The notes: generated from the letters alone by a model not told the origin. 23,981 nt of DNA from Candidatus Avelusimicrobium faecicola (GCA_900540405.1 UQFW01000018.1:1-23981), one strand, 5' to 3'. Counted from the stretch's first letter, positions 14,025 to 22,650 are shown. Numbers and translations: made by a program.

Positions 14025-15110
14025 GTGTTATATTATCTTTCTTTATTTACGGAAGAATTTAGCTTCCTGAATATTTTTAACTACATCACCCTGCGTACCG
14101 GGGGCGCGATTTTTACGTCTTTCTTTTTGACGCTCCTTATCGGCCCGGCGCTGGTAGCAAAACTGCGCTCCTATAAAATACAGCAGGTGGAGCGCGAATA
14201 CGGCCCGGCCTCGCACTTATCCAAAAGCGGTACGCCCACCATGGGGGGCCTGCTGATTTTGTTTAGCCTGTTGGCCAGTGTGGCGCTGTGGGCGCGGTTG
14301 GATTCCCCGTATATTTGGCTACTGGTGTTTACCACGGTTTCTTTGGCTGGGGCCGGGATTATGGACGACTATACAAAACTCGTCAAAAAGAACCCGGAGG
14401 GCATGAAGTCTTCCGTTAAGTTTTGTATCCAACTGTTTACGGCGTTGGTGGTGGTGGGCTATTTGGGCGCCAACCCGCCTAACGGGGAGTATGCAACCTC
14501 GCTGATTATCCCGTATATGAGCAAGATGTTTGTGGATTTATCGGTATTTTATTTTGCGTTTTCTATGTTGGTGATTGTGGGCGCCTCCAACGCCACCAAT
14601 TTAACGGACGGTTTGGACGGCCTGGCCGCCGGGTGTATGGTGTTTACGGCGGCGGCGTATGCCGTGTTTGCCTATACGGCGGGGAATGTGCAATTTGCCG
14701 ATTATCTAAAAATTATTTATGTGCCCGGCGCGGGGGAAATTACCGTGTTTATGGGGGCATTAATCGGCGCGTGTTTAGGGTTTTTGTGGTTTAACGCCTA
14801 TCCGGCCCAAGTGTTTATGGGGGATACCAGCTCGCTCTTTTTGGGGGGCGTTATCGGTACGGCCGCGCTGTGTGTAAAGCAGGAGCTTTTATTGCCGATA
14901 GCCGGCGGAATTTTTGTGTTGGAAACCGTTTCCGTAATGCTTCAAATGGGGTATTTTAAGCTGACCCACGGCAAACGGCTGTTCAAAATGACCCCCATTC
15001 ACCACCATTTTGAGTTAATGGGCATCCCGGAGCCGAAAGTGATTGTGCGCTTTTGGGTGGTGGGTGCTATGCTCATGCTACTGGCGTTGGCGGCCTTAAA
15101 AATAAGGTAA
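14025..15110 (+). CDS. mraY: Phospho-MurNAc-pentapeptide translocase MraY
   Basis: MraY transfers phospho-MurNAc-pentapeptide to undecaprenyl phosphate to make lipid I in the inner membrane. About ten hydrophobic helices are present. Diagnostic motifs are SGTPTMGGLL (about 68-77), the Mg-binding GIMDDYTKL (D114, D115), NATNLTDGLDGLA and the C-terminal MTPIHHHFELMG triple-His loop. At 361 residues it equals E. coli in size. The GTG start directly follows the murF stop, with ribosome site AAGGAG inside the last murF codons. ftsW follows after 4 nt, while the usual murD is missing from this slot. Confidence 0.97.
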   Translation: MLYYLSLFTEEFSFLNIFNYITLRTGGAIFTSFFLTLLIGPALVAKLRSYKIQQVEREYGPASHLSKSGTPTMGGLLILFSLLASVALWARLDSPYIWLLVFTTVSLAGAGIMDDYTKLVKKNPEGMKSSVKFCIQLFTALVVVGYLGANPPNGEYATSLIIPYMSKMFVDLSVFYFAFSMLVIVGASNATNLTDGLDGLAAGCMVFTAAAYAVFAYTAGNVQFADYLKIIYVPGAGEITVFMGALIGACLGFLWFNAYPAQVFMGDTSSLFLGGVIGTAALCVKQELLLPIAGGIFVLETVSVMLQMGYFKLTHGKRLFKMTPIHHHFELMGIPEPKVIVRFWVVGAMLMLLALAALKIR

Positions 15111-15114
15111 AAGT

Positions 15115-16332
15115 ATGAGAACTTTGTTCAGCCGCCCGGCCAGGCGCAATAATTTTATCCGGCCGAAAAATACGTCCCGCTTTGCCGAGCCCGGCAAGCG
15201 CAGTGCGTGGCGCTTTTTGCCGCTGGATAAAACATTGGCTATTATTACGGCCTCTTTTGTGGTATTCGGGCTGGTTTTTACTTATTCTTCCAGCGCGTTT
15301 GATTCTACCTCGTTTTTTAAGCGGCAGTTGGTGTTTGATATTATCGGCCTGATTGCGGCGGTTGTTTTGTGGCAGTTTTACGACCGTTTGCAAAAAATAA
15401 AGCTCTTTCGCCCCATTTATCTTATTTACGGTACTTGGGTTTTGTTGGTTATTGTATTGTTTACCAAGCCGATTGCCAACGTACACCGCTGGATTGATTT
15501 GGGGTTTTTTAATTTACAGCCGTCCGAAATTGCCAAAGTGACCCTGCTGATTTATGTGGCCGATTATTTAAGCACCGTACAGGGGAAACTTTCCAAAAAC
15601 TGGGGGCTTTTGGTTCGCCCGCTGTTTGTGACCGGGGTGACGTTGGGGCTTATTTTGGTGGCTAAAGACATCGGAACGCCCTTTTTAATGGCGTGCGTGG
15701 TAGGGGCCATGCTGTTTGTGTCCGGCGCGCGGCTGAAACAGTTGGGGGCGGTGTGTCTGGCGGTGTTGCCGATAGTTTTACACCAGTTGTTTTTTGTAAA
15801 ATACCGCCGGGACCGCATTTTATCCTTTCTGCACCCGGAAAGTGACCCCGGCAACAACGGCTATCAGCTGATACGCTCTTTTACGGCGGTAGGCTCCGGC
15901 GGTTGGCTGGGGAAAGGTTTGGGAAACAGTGAACTGAAACTGGAGTATCTCCCGGCCGCGCATACGGACTTTATTTTTTCCATTATCTGCGAAGAAATCG
16001 GCCTTATCGGCGCAACGCTGGTGGTGGTGTTCTTTTGCGCCCTGCTTACGCGCGGGATTAGTTTGGCGCGGGTGGCCCGCAACAATTTTAACAGCTTGCT
16101 GATTTTCGGCCTTACGCTGACCATTTCCGGGCAGGCATTTTTTAATATGGCCATGGCTATCGGCCTGTTGCCCACCAAAGGGATTGCCATGCCGTTCTTT
16201 TCGTACGGCGGCTCCTCGGTAATTATGACATTAGCCATGATGGGTATTATTATGAATATGACCGCTTCCGACTCTGCCCCCAAAACGCAGAGCGGGCCGG
16301 ACTACACCCAATTTAAGACAAGGAACAGATAA
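15115..16332 (+). CDS. ftsW: Septal peptidoglycan glycosyltransferase FtsW (SEDS family)
   Basis: FtsW polymerises lipid II into septal glycan strands in complex with FtsI. A basic cytoplasmic N-terminal tail of about 40 residues (rich in Arg) precedes about ten membrane helices. SEDS hallmarks are VFTYSSSAF in the first loop, WIDLGFFNLQPSEIAKVT, then HPESDPGNNGYQLIRS and the C-terminal MPFFSYGGSSVIMTLAMMG. The catalytic Asp region is expected in the SDPGNN extracellular loop. RodA is the main alternative, but the position between mraY and murG, downstream of ftsI, supports FtsW. Its stop abuts the murG ATG. Confidence 0.93.
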   Translation: MRTLFSRPARRNNFIRPKNTSRFAEPGKRSAWRFLPLDKTLAIITASFVVFGLVFTYSSSAFDSTSFFKRQLVFDIIGLIAAVVLWQFYDRLQKIKLFRPIYLIYGTWVLLVIVLFTKPIANVHRWIDLGFFNLQPSEIAKVTLLIYVADYLSTVQGKLSKNWGLLVRPLFVTGVTLGLILVAKDIGTPFLMACVVGAMLFVSGARLKQLGAVCLAVLPIVLHQLFFVKYRRDRILSFLHPESDPGNNGYQLIRSFTAVGSGGWLGKGLGNSELKLEYLPAAHTDFIFSIICEEIGLIGATLVVVFFCALLTRGISLARVARNNFNSLLIFGLTLTISGQAFFNMAMAIGLLPTKGIAMPFFSYGGSSVIMTLAMMGIIMNMTASDSAPKTQSGPDYTQFKTRNR

Positions 16333-17430
16333 ATGAAAAATACACGTTTTATTATAGCTTCCGGCGGAACCGGCGGGCATTTTTATCCGGGTTTTGCACT
16401 GGGCAAATTGCTTAACAAACAAGGCATGAGCGTTTTGTTTGTGGTGCGCACGGGGGACCCGGCCGCCCAGGTTTTACAAACCCATAAACTGAAATATAAA
16501 GAAGTGGATTTTATGGGTATGCCCCGCAGCTTTAATCCGTTGGCATATATTAAATTTATGTATAAATTGGTGCGCGCGCTGGGCCAAACGCGGGGAATTA
16601 TCAAAGCGTTTGGGCCGGATGTGTGTATCGGTACGGGGGGGTATATTTCGTTCCCGCTTATTTTTATGGCGCATTTTATGGGCATAAAAACCGCCGTGCA
16701 TGATTCCAATACAAAAATCGGTTTGGCTAACCGCGTGTGCGGCAAATTTGCCGATTTGTTTATGCTGGGATTACCGACGACGGAAAAAATCAAAAATGCC
16801 CTTTTAACCAGTACGCCCATCCGCGAGGAATTTGCCGAAAAAACGAACCGGCGCAAAATTCTGACGGATTTGGATTTAGACCCCACCCAAAAAACGGTGT
16901 TGGTTTTTGGCGGAAGCCAGGGGGCCAAAGGGTTAAATGCGGCGGTTATCCGCGCTGTAAAGCGCATTGTGGCGGAAAATAAAGAGGTGCATTTTATCCA
17001 CATTACCGGGGAACGCTGGTACCAAAACATTAAAAACCAGTACGGCCGCACGTTGCAAGTGCGCGTGTTGCCGTATTCCAACGAAATTTACGATTTAATG
17101 CAAATCAGCCAGTTTGTTATTTGCCGCGCCGGGGCCAGCACGTTGGCGGAGCTGATTTATTGCAAAAAACCGGCGCTGTTGGTGCCGTTCCCGTATGCGG
17201 CGGCCAACCACCAGTATTATAATGCCAAAGTGTTGCAATCCGTCGGTTGTGCGCAAATGGCCCTGGAAGGGGATAATTTAGAGCAAGAAATTTACCAAAC
17301 GCTGACCAAAGTGCTGGGCGGACAAAATAGCGGCGTGTTGCGCCAAATGGCGGAAAATTACTCCAAATTAAACATTCCGGACCCGATGACGTCCGCCGAG
17401 TTTATCGCGCAAACCCTCAAACAATTATAA
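16333..17430 (+). CDS. murG: UDP-GlcNAc:lipid I N-acetylglucosaminyltransferase MurG
   Basis: MurG adds GlcNAc to lipid I, making lipid II on the inner face of the membrane. It is a two-domain GT-B enzyme. The first glycine-rich loop ASGGTGGHFYPG is at residues 9-20. Next come KAFGPDVCIGTGGYISFPL and a second glycine loop, VLVFGGSQGAKGLN. The UDP-GlcNAc site reads CRAGASTLAELI, then PALLVPFPYAAANHQYYNA. The length of 365 is normal. The usual conserved segment with HEQN is replaced by VHDSNTKIGLANR, a substitution seen in some lineages. It is the last gene of the long operon: no murC, murB, ddl or ftsQAZ follow, and a terminator lies about 160 nt downstream. Confidence 0.96.
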   Translation: MKNTRFIIASGGTGGHFYPGFALGKLLNKQGMSVLFVVRTGDPAAQVLQTHKLKYKEVDFMGMPRSFNPLAYIKFMYKLVRALGQTRGIIKAFGPDVCIGTGGYISFPLIFMAHFMGIKTAVHDSNTKIGLANRVCGKFADLFMLGLPTTEKIKNALLTSTPIREEFAEKTNRRKILTDLDLDPTQKTVLVFGGSQGAKGLNAAVIRAVKRIVAENKEVHFIHITGERWYQNIKNQYGRTLQVRVLPYSNEIYDLMQISQFVICRAGASTLAELIYCKKPALLVPFPYAAANHQYYNAKVLQSVGCAQMALEGDNLEQEIYQTLTKVLGGQNSGVLRQMAENYSKLNIPDPMTSAEFIAQTLKQL

Positions 17431-17586
17431 ATAATGGAAAGGAGCCGCGGACTCCTTAAAAACGGCAGAAAGAGCCGCAACAGGTAGCAAACCCCGCGGC
17501 GCGCCCTTAAAATTCAAAGGCAAAAACGCAAAAGCCGGGAAAGGGCGGCCGCAAACCCCTCACAAAATTATAATCACAGGCAACAA
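17431..17586. other. Non-coding stretch after murG
   Basis: There is no supported ORF or RNA gene. It contains a small hairpin (AAGGAG 17439-17444 with CTCCTT 17452-17457) that lacks a T-run. A GGCGGCCGC-type GC-rich segment near 17545 resembles the repeats after ogt at 3426-3448. Its main role appears to be the untranslated end of the murG mRNA before the terminator. Confidence 0.4.
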
Positions 17587-17616
17587 AAAAGAACCCCGCG
17601 TTGGCGGGGTTCTTTT
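17587..17616. terminator. Bidirectional terminator between murG and fba
   Basis: A perfect 13-bp stem (AAAAGAACCCCGC 17587-17599 with 17604-17616) has a GTTG loop. The A/T flanks give a terminal T-run in both directions, so it ends the eleven-gene plus-strand operon and the minus-strand aldolase gene, whose stop codon is 15 nt away. Confidence 0.92.
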
Positions 17617-17631
17617 ATCATGCGGTAAAAC

Positions 17632-18609
17632 TTATTTAATGCGGCCGGCGGAACCGAATACGTTTTGGTTCTTTTCGGCATACATTTTAATCAGTTCTTC
17701 GCGGGCCGGGCCCAAGTATTTGCGCGGGTCAAATTCGCTGGGTTTGGTGGCAAAAATCTTGCGGATGGTGGCGGTCATTACCAAGCGGCCGTCGGAGTCC
17801 ACGTTGATTTTGCATACAGCCATTTTGGCGGCTTTGTGCAGTTGTTCTTCGGGCACGCCGGCGGTGTTTTCCAATTTGCCGCCGTATTCGTTAATTTGTT
17901 TAACGGCCCATTGCGGTACGCTGGAAGAACCGTGCAGCACAATCGGGAAACCGGGCAAGCGTTTGGAAACTTCTTCCAAAATATCAAAGCGCAGTTCGGG
18001 CAAGGCTTCGCCGGGTTTCACTTTGAATTTGTAAGCGCCGTGAGAGGTGCCGATGGAAATAGCCAAGGAATCTACCCCGGTGCGTTTTACAAAGTCTTCC
18101 ACTTGGGCAGGGTCCGTATAGGTGTGGTGTTCGGCGGAAACTTCGTCTTCAATACCGGCCAAAACGCCCAATTCACCTTCTACCGTCACGTCGTGCGCGT
18201 GGGCATATTCCACTACTTTTTTGGTCAAAGCCACGTTTTCTTCGTACGGTAAGTGGGAGCCGTCAATCATCACAGAGGAGAAACCATTGTCCACGCAGTC
18301 TTTGCACAGTTCAAAGGAATCACCGTGGTCCAAGTGCAGGCACAGCGGCACCGGTTTGCCGATTTCGTTCATCATTTCCACCGCACCGCGGGCCATCCAA
18401 CGCAAAAGCGTGGAGTTGGCATATTGGCGCGCACCTTTGGAAACTTGCAAAATTACCGGGGAGCCGGTTTGCACGCAAGCGGTCACAATAGCTTGCAACT
18501 GTTCCATGTTGTTAAAGTTATAAGCCGGGATGGCATACCCGCCGGCCATTGCATCTTTGAACATTTGTTTGGTGTTTACCAAACCCAGTTCTTTATAAGA
18601 AACGGTCAT
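17632..18609 (-). CDS. fba: Class II fructose-bisphosphate aldolase
   Basis: This is a zinc-dependent glycolytic and gluconeogenic aldolase (fructose-1,6-bisphosphate to DHAP plus G3P). Motifs: LCLHLDHGDSFE with D94 as the catalytic acid and H95 as a zinc ligand, VEGELGVLAGIED with the conserved Glu, GTSHGAYKFK with zinc ligand H190, VLHGSSSVP with H226, and CKINVDSDGRLV for phosphate binding. The 325-residue length and these motifs fit the class IIB-like group rather than tagatose-specific enzymes, though substrate range cannot be set from sequence alone. I chose ATG 18609 because GGAGG (18621-18617) lies 7 nt upstream. An upstream ATG at 18645 would put that site inside the coding region. 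It is transcribed alone, with no clear promoter found in the 174-bp gap to the divergent peptidase gene. Confidence 0.95.
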   Translation of the reverse strand: MTVSYKELGLVNTKQMFKDAMAGGYAIPAYNFNNMEQLQAIVTACVQTGSPVILQVSKGARQYANSTLLRWMARGAVEMMNEIGKPVPLCLHLDHGDSFELCKDCVDNGFSSVMIDGSHLPYEENVALTKKVVEYAHAHDVTVEGELGVLAGIEDEVSAEHHTYTDPAQVEDFVKRTGVDSLAISIGTSHGAYKFKVKPGEALPELRFDILEEVSKRLPGFPIVLHGSSSVPQWAVKQINEYGGKLENTAGVPEEQLHKAAKMAVCKINVDSDGRLVMTATIRKIFATKPSEFDPRKYLGPAREELIKMYAEKNQNVFGSAGRIK

Positions 18610-18719
18610 TACACAGCCTCCTAAAATAAATATCTTCCCAAACATTTTACTATTTTTTGCGCAAGAGTGGGGCCTCTAATGCAAAAAAGGGGCTGAAAAC
18701 GGCCTAAAATGGGTTTTAC

Positions 18720-18748
18720 TTGCAAAAAAGGTGCGTTGTGAGTATAAT
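18720..18748 (+). promoter_or_regulatory. Sigma-70-type promoter of the M42 peptidase operon
   Basis: TTGCAA (18720-18725), a 17-nt spacer and a perfect TATAAT (18743-18748) predict a start near 18755. The leader is about 29 nt and carries AAGGAT a few bases before ATG 18784, so this operon uses a conventional leader, unlike the genes at 328-4731. Confidence 0.8.
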
Positions 18749-18783
18749 GTAAATACCTTTACTGTCTATTAATAAGGATAAAA

Positions 18784-19815
18784 ATGGATTTTTCTACTTT
18801 ACAACAATTAACCCAACTGCCGGGCGTTTCCGGGCGGGAAAGTGCCGTCCGCCGGTTTATCAGCCAACAGGTTGCCCCGTATGCCGACGATGTAAAAACG
18901 GACGCGCTGGGCAACTTAATTGTACTCAAAAAGGGTACCTCGGATAAAAACCTGCTTTTAGCCGCGCACATGGACGAAGTGGGCCTGATGATTCACTACA
19001 TTGGCCCGGACGGATTTTTGCGCTTTGTGCCCGTGGGCGGGATTGACCCGCGCACCCTGCTGGCCCAGCGTGTGACGGTGCATACGTCCGGCGGGGAGGC
19101 TTTGCTGGGCGTTATCGGTACCCGCCCGGCCCACGTCACTACGGAAGCCGAACGCGGCAAGGCGGTGCCTATCGGGGATTTATTTATTGACGTGGGGCTG
19201 ACGGGGGCGGAAGCGGCCGCGCGTATCCAACCGGGCGATTTTGCCACCCTGCGCCGCCCGTACGAAGAATTTGGCTCCGGCCGCTTGACGGCTAAAGCGT
19301 TGGATAACCGCTCCGGCGTGTTTGTGCTGTTGGAGCTGTTAAAAGCGCTTAAAAACCCCTTTTATAATGTATATGCCGTGTTTACCGTGCAGGAAGAAGT
19401 AGGCTTGCGCGGGGCGGGCACGGCGGCCTATGGCATAGAGGCCCATTTGGCCTTGGCCTTAGATACCACCGGCGCGGCGGATATACCGGGCAGTGCCCCG
19501 CAAAATTATATTACCGCGTTGGGGGCCGGCGTGGGCGTGACGGCCATTGATGCCCGCACCATTACGCACGAAGGGTTGTTTAATGCCCTCAAGCGGTTGT
19601 GTTTGGCAAAAAACATCCGCTATCAGGTGCGTGTGGCGCCGCGCGGCGGGAATGACGCCGGGGCTATTCACCAATCCAAAACGGGGGTACCGTGCTGCGC
19701 GTTATCCATCCCCACGCGCTACATTCATTCCAATACGGAAGTACAATGTAAATCCGATTTAGAACAAACCTTGGCATTGGCGTTGGCCGTTGCCCAAGAA
19801 GAACTGGTTATATAG
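18784..19815 (+). CDS. M42 family aminopeptidase (343 aa)
   Basis: This belongs to the M42 metallopeptidase family (glutamyl or deblocking aminopeptidase/FrvX-like), di-zinc enzymes that form large tetrahedral assemblies in the cytoplasm and trim peptides. Visible signatures are LAAHMDEVGLMI with zinc ligand H62, KALDNRSGVFVLLELL with the bridging Asp, VFTVQEEVGLRGAG with the catalytic Glu and adjacent Glu ligand, ALDTTGAADIPGS with an Asp ligand, and IPTRYIHSNTE with the last His ligand. The N-terminal LTQLPGVSGRESAVRRFI is the standard start. No signal peptide is present. Substrate preference cannot be read from sequence. It is the first gene of an operon with the transketolase-family gene 8 nt downstream; the functional link is not obvious beyond shared carbon and nitrogen use from peptides. 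Confidence 0.93.
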   Translation: MDFSTLQQLTQLPGVSGRESAVRRFISQQVAPYADDVKTDALGNLIVLKKGTSDKNLLLAAHMDEVGLMIHYIGPDGFLRFVPVGGIDPRTLLAQRVTVHTSGGEALLGVIGTRPAHVTTEAERGKAVPIGDLFIDVGLTGAEAAARIQPGDFATLRRPYEEFGSGRLTAKALDNRSGVFVLLELLKALKNPFYNVYAVFTVQEEVGLRGAGTAAYGIEAHLALALDTTGAADIPGSAPQNYITALGAGVGVTAIDARTITHEGLFNALKRLCLAKNIRYQVRVAPRGGNDAGAIHQSKTGVPCCALSIPTRYIHSNTEVQCKSDLEQTLALALAVAQEELVI

Positions 19816-19823
19816 GAGAGCTT

Positions 19824-22148
19824 ATGAAACCGTTTACGTTAGGTGTAAAAAGAGCAGGTTATTTTGATGTGACCGACTATGTGAAGCAATACCCGCTTCC
19901 GGCGGCCGAGCAGGACGAGCTGGACACATTAGATGTAGCTTACCGCGCATTGGCGGCGGTGCTGTATAACTTTGTTCCGTCTTCCGGCCATGTGGGGGGG
20001 AGTGTTTCCAGCGGGCATTTTGTCAGCCACCTAATATATAAAGAAATGGCTTACGATTTTTCCAATCCCTTGCGGTTAGATGCGGATATTATCTCTTACG
20101 CTGCGGGGCATAAGGCCCTGGGGTTATATGCCATGTGGGCCCTGCGTGATGAATGCGCCCGCATTGCCGCGCCGTGCTTACTGCCGCAAGACGAAAAACT
20201 CCGCCTGCGGTTGGAAGATTTGCTCGGTTTCCGCCACAATAAAGTACAAGGCACGCCGCTGTTTACCAAATTTCATTCCAAAGCCTTGGGCGGCCACCCG
20301 GAACCGTCCACGCCGTTTGTGCGCCTTTCCACCGGGGCCAGCGGGGTGGGGATTGGCTCATCCGTAGGGTTGGCGTTTGCCGCGTGTGATACTTACGGGG
20401 AAAACTGCCCCCGCGTGCATATTGTAGAGGGCGAAGGCGGTATGACCGCCGGGCGCGTGAGCGAGGCGTTAGCGATGGCCTCCACCGCGCAACTTAAAAA
20501 TGTGGTTTTCCATTTGGATTGGAACGAAGCCTCCATTGAAAGCAACCGCGTCACGTCCGACGGTAAAAACCCCGGGGATTATGTGCAGTGGACCCCGGCC
20601 GAAATGTTTTATATCCACGATATTAACGTGATTTTTGTACCCGACGGTATGGATTTTGCCCAAGTACACGCCGCGCAGGAACTGGCCAAACATTTGGATA
20701 ACCACCAGCCTACGGCTATTGTGTACCGCACCGTAAAAGGGTGGAAGTATGGTTTAGAGGGCAAAGCCTCGCACGGCTCCGGCCATAAATTCTGCTCGCC
20801 GGAGTTTTATGCCAGTTTGGCGGAATTTGAACAGAAATTCGGCGTAAAATTCCCCGCCTTTGAGGGGGATAAAACGCCCGAAAATGTGGAAAAACACTAC
20901 TGGGCATTTTTGGAGACCTTCCGTCAAGCGTTGCAAGCGCACCCGACGCTGTGCAGTAAAATGGCGGCGGATTTGACCGCCCGCCAAAAAGCGTTAAGCG
21001 CGGCCGGGCGCCAGGAACGCCCCGGCATGGGGGATAGCGCGGTACTTTTTACCGGCCAGGACAGCCAAAACGCGCCGGCCGCTTTCAAGTTTGCCGCCGG
21101 AGATTCCCACACCACCCGCGGCGTATTGGGGGATGTGCTTGCGTACTTAAATAAAGAAAGCCACGGCGCTATTTTTACCGCCTCGGCCGATTTGTACGGC
21201 TCCACCGGGGCCGCCGCGATTGCCAAGGATTTCCCCGCCGGAAACTTTAACGCGGTGACGAACCCGGCCTCCCGCCGTTTGGCGGCAGGCGGCATTTGCG
21301 AAGACGGCATGGCCGCCGTTTGCAGTGGGATTTCCGCCTTTGGCAAACAAGTGGCGGTGTCTTCCACCTATGGGGCGTTTTTAGCGTTTGAACACGTTGC
21401 CGCGCGCTTGCACGCTATCGGCTATCAGGCCGCGCACGAAATCGGCGCCACCCCCAATACGTTGGTGCTGTTTAACGGCCACGCCAGTTTGCCGACGGGC
21501 GAAGACGGCCCCACCCATGGGGACCCGCAATCTTTGCAGTTGGTGCAGGATAACTTCCCCAAAGGGGCGTGCATTACGGCTACCCCGTTAGAGGTGGACG
21601 AAATTTGGCCGTTGGTGACCAAGGCCCTTTCCTTGCGCCCGGCGGTGTTTGCGCCGTTTGTGGTGCGGCCGTCCCAAAAATTGGCGGACCGCAAAGCCTT
21701 GGGGATGGATGACGCCGCGGCCTGCTTAAAAGGGGTGTATTATTTGCACCGGGCCAAAAACCCGTCGGCGGGTGCGGTGTTTGTGCAAGGCGCGGGCGTA
21801 GGTAAAATTGTGGTAGACCAAATTTTGCCCCGCTTGCAAGAAGAAGGCTTAGACCTTAATTTTATTTACGTTTCCAGCCGGGAGTTGTTTGAACTCCTGC
21901 CGGAAGCGGAGCAGGAAGCGTTGGTGCCGCAAGAATTGCGCCGCCGTGCCATGGGGCTGACGGATTTTACCATGCCTACCATGGAAACTTGGCTGCTGAG
22001 CGACTACGGCCGCCAACACACGCTCTACCCGCAAAAGAAAGGCGGCTATTTGGGTAGTGCCAGTGCCGCTAATATTTATAAAGAAGCCGGCATGGACGCC
22101 GCAGGCATTTTAGCGGCCTTGCGCGCGTATGTGAACGGATTGGCCTAA
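19824..22148 (+). CDS. Transketolase-family ThDP enzyme, long form (774 aa)
   Basis: All three transketolase domains are present. The pyrophosphate domain has SSGHVGGSVSSGH (H56), AAGHKALGLYAMW (H96) and LSTGASGVGIGSSVGLA. The ThDP-Mg motif is G203-E-G205 with N234 exactly 30 residues after E204, the same spacing as Asp155-Asn185 of E. coli transketolase, but with Glu in place of the usual Asp. The pyrimidine domain has TASADLYGST, GGICEDGMAAV with the cofactor-activating E493, and TGEDGPTHGDP (559-569). The C-terminal domain ends near YPQKKGGYLGSASAANIYKE. It is about 110 residues longer than typical transketolase, with extra length between the first two domains. Transketolase (pentose phosphate exchange) is the most likely activity, but substrate may differ. 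The ribosome site is GGAGAG, 8 nt after the M42 gene. Confidence 0.85.
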   Translation: MKPFTLGVKRAGYFDVTDYVKQYPLPAAEQDELDTLDVAYRALAAVLYNFVPSSGHVGGSVSSGHFVSHLIYKEMAYDFSNPLRLDADIISYAAGHKALGLYAMWALRDECARIAAPCLLPQDEKLRLRLEDLLGFRHNKVQGTPLFTKFHSKALGGHPEPSTPFVRLSTGASGVGIGSSVGLAFAACDTYGENCPRVHIVEGEGGMTAGRVSEALAMASTAQLKNVVFHLDWNEASIESNRVTSDGKNPGDYVQWTPAEMFYIHDINVIFVPDGMDFAQVHAAQELAKHLDNHQPTAIVYRTVKGWKYGLEGKASHGSGHKFCSPEFYASLAEFEQKFGVKFPAFEGDKTPENVEKHYWAFLETFRQALQAHPTLCSKMAADLTARQKALSAAGRQERPGMGDSAVLFTGQDSQNAPAAFKFAAGDSHTTRGVLGDVLAYLNKESHGAIFTASADLYGSTGAAAIAKDFPAGNFNAVTNPASRRLAAGGICEDGMAAVCSGISAFGKQVAVSSTYGAFLAFEHVAARLHAIGYQAAHEIGATPNTLVLFNGHASLPTGEDGPTHGDPQSLQLVQDNFPKGACITATPLEVDEIWPLVTKALSLRPAVFAPFVVRPSQKLADRKALGMDDAAACLKGVYYLHRAKNPSAGAVFVQGAGVGKIVVDQILPRLQEEGLDLNFIYVSSRELFELLPEAEQEALVPQELRRRAMGLTDFTMPTMETWLLSDYGRQHTLYPQKKGGYLGSASAANIYKEAGMDAAGILAALRAYVNGLA

Positions 22149-22183
22149 CGCATAGCGTTGGGTGTATAAAGGAGAATAATACA

Positions 22184-22612
22184 ATGGCTGAAGAAAAACC
22201 TTATTTAACCGGCAGAACCTATATCTTCCGGCTGCCGAAAGGAAAAGATTTGTTGGAATCGCTGGCGGATTTCTGCCACGATAACCAGGTAAAGTGCGGG
22301 GTCGTGACGGTAATAGGCTCGGTGGAGAACGCCACCTTGGGCTGGTACGACCAAAGCAAAAAACGCTATGAAAAAACCGTCATTAATGCGCAAATGGAAC
22401 TGCTGAGCTTAACGGGCAATATCAGTATTCAGGATAACCGCCCGCAAGTCCACGCGCACGCTATGCTGACGGGTAAAGATTATAACGTAATTGGCGGGCA
22501 CCTGTTCCCCGGTACTAAAATTTATGTGTGCGAAGCGTACATTCAAGAATTAGTAGGCGAACCGAAAGTGCGCCGCACGGATAAAGTGACCAAACTGTCT
22601 TTGTGGGCTTAA
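22184..22612 (+). CDS. PPC/DUF296-domain protein (142 aa)
   Basis: This is a single PPC (plant and prokaryote conserved, DUF296) domain. The conserved core VHAHAMLTGKDYNVIGGHL contains H90, H92 and H106, which in solved prokaryotic members form a metal site in a trimer. The N-terminal FRLPKGKDLLESLADFC and VVTVIGSVENATLGWYD also match the family. In plants the domain accompanies AT-hook DNA-binding motifs; none is present here, so a DNA-binding role is not supported and the bacterial function is unknown. The ribosome site is AAAGGAGAAT before ATG 22184. It lies 35 nt after the transketolase-family gene, probably in the same transcript, and is followed by a strong terminator. Confidence 0.9.
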   Translation: MAEEKPYLTGRTYIFRLPKGKDLLESLADFCHDNQVKCGVVTVIGSVENATLGWYDQSKKRYEKTVINAQMELLSLTGNISIQDNRPQVHAHAMLTGKDYNVIGGHLFPGTKIYVCEAYIQELVGEPKVRRTDKVTKLSLWA

Positions 22613-22650
22613 ACCGGAAAGACGGTTCAACAAAAAAATCTGTTCCACAC

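Noticed and set aside
17439..17457. AAGGAG/CTCCTT hairpin after murG as a terminator
   Set aside because: Short 6-bp stem followed by A residues on the plus strand, not T; the perfect hairpin at 17587-17616 does the job.
17665..18252. 195-codon plus-strand frame rich in Phe and Gly
   Set aside because: Antisense shadow of the aldolase gene, whose motifs and ribosome site are clear.
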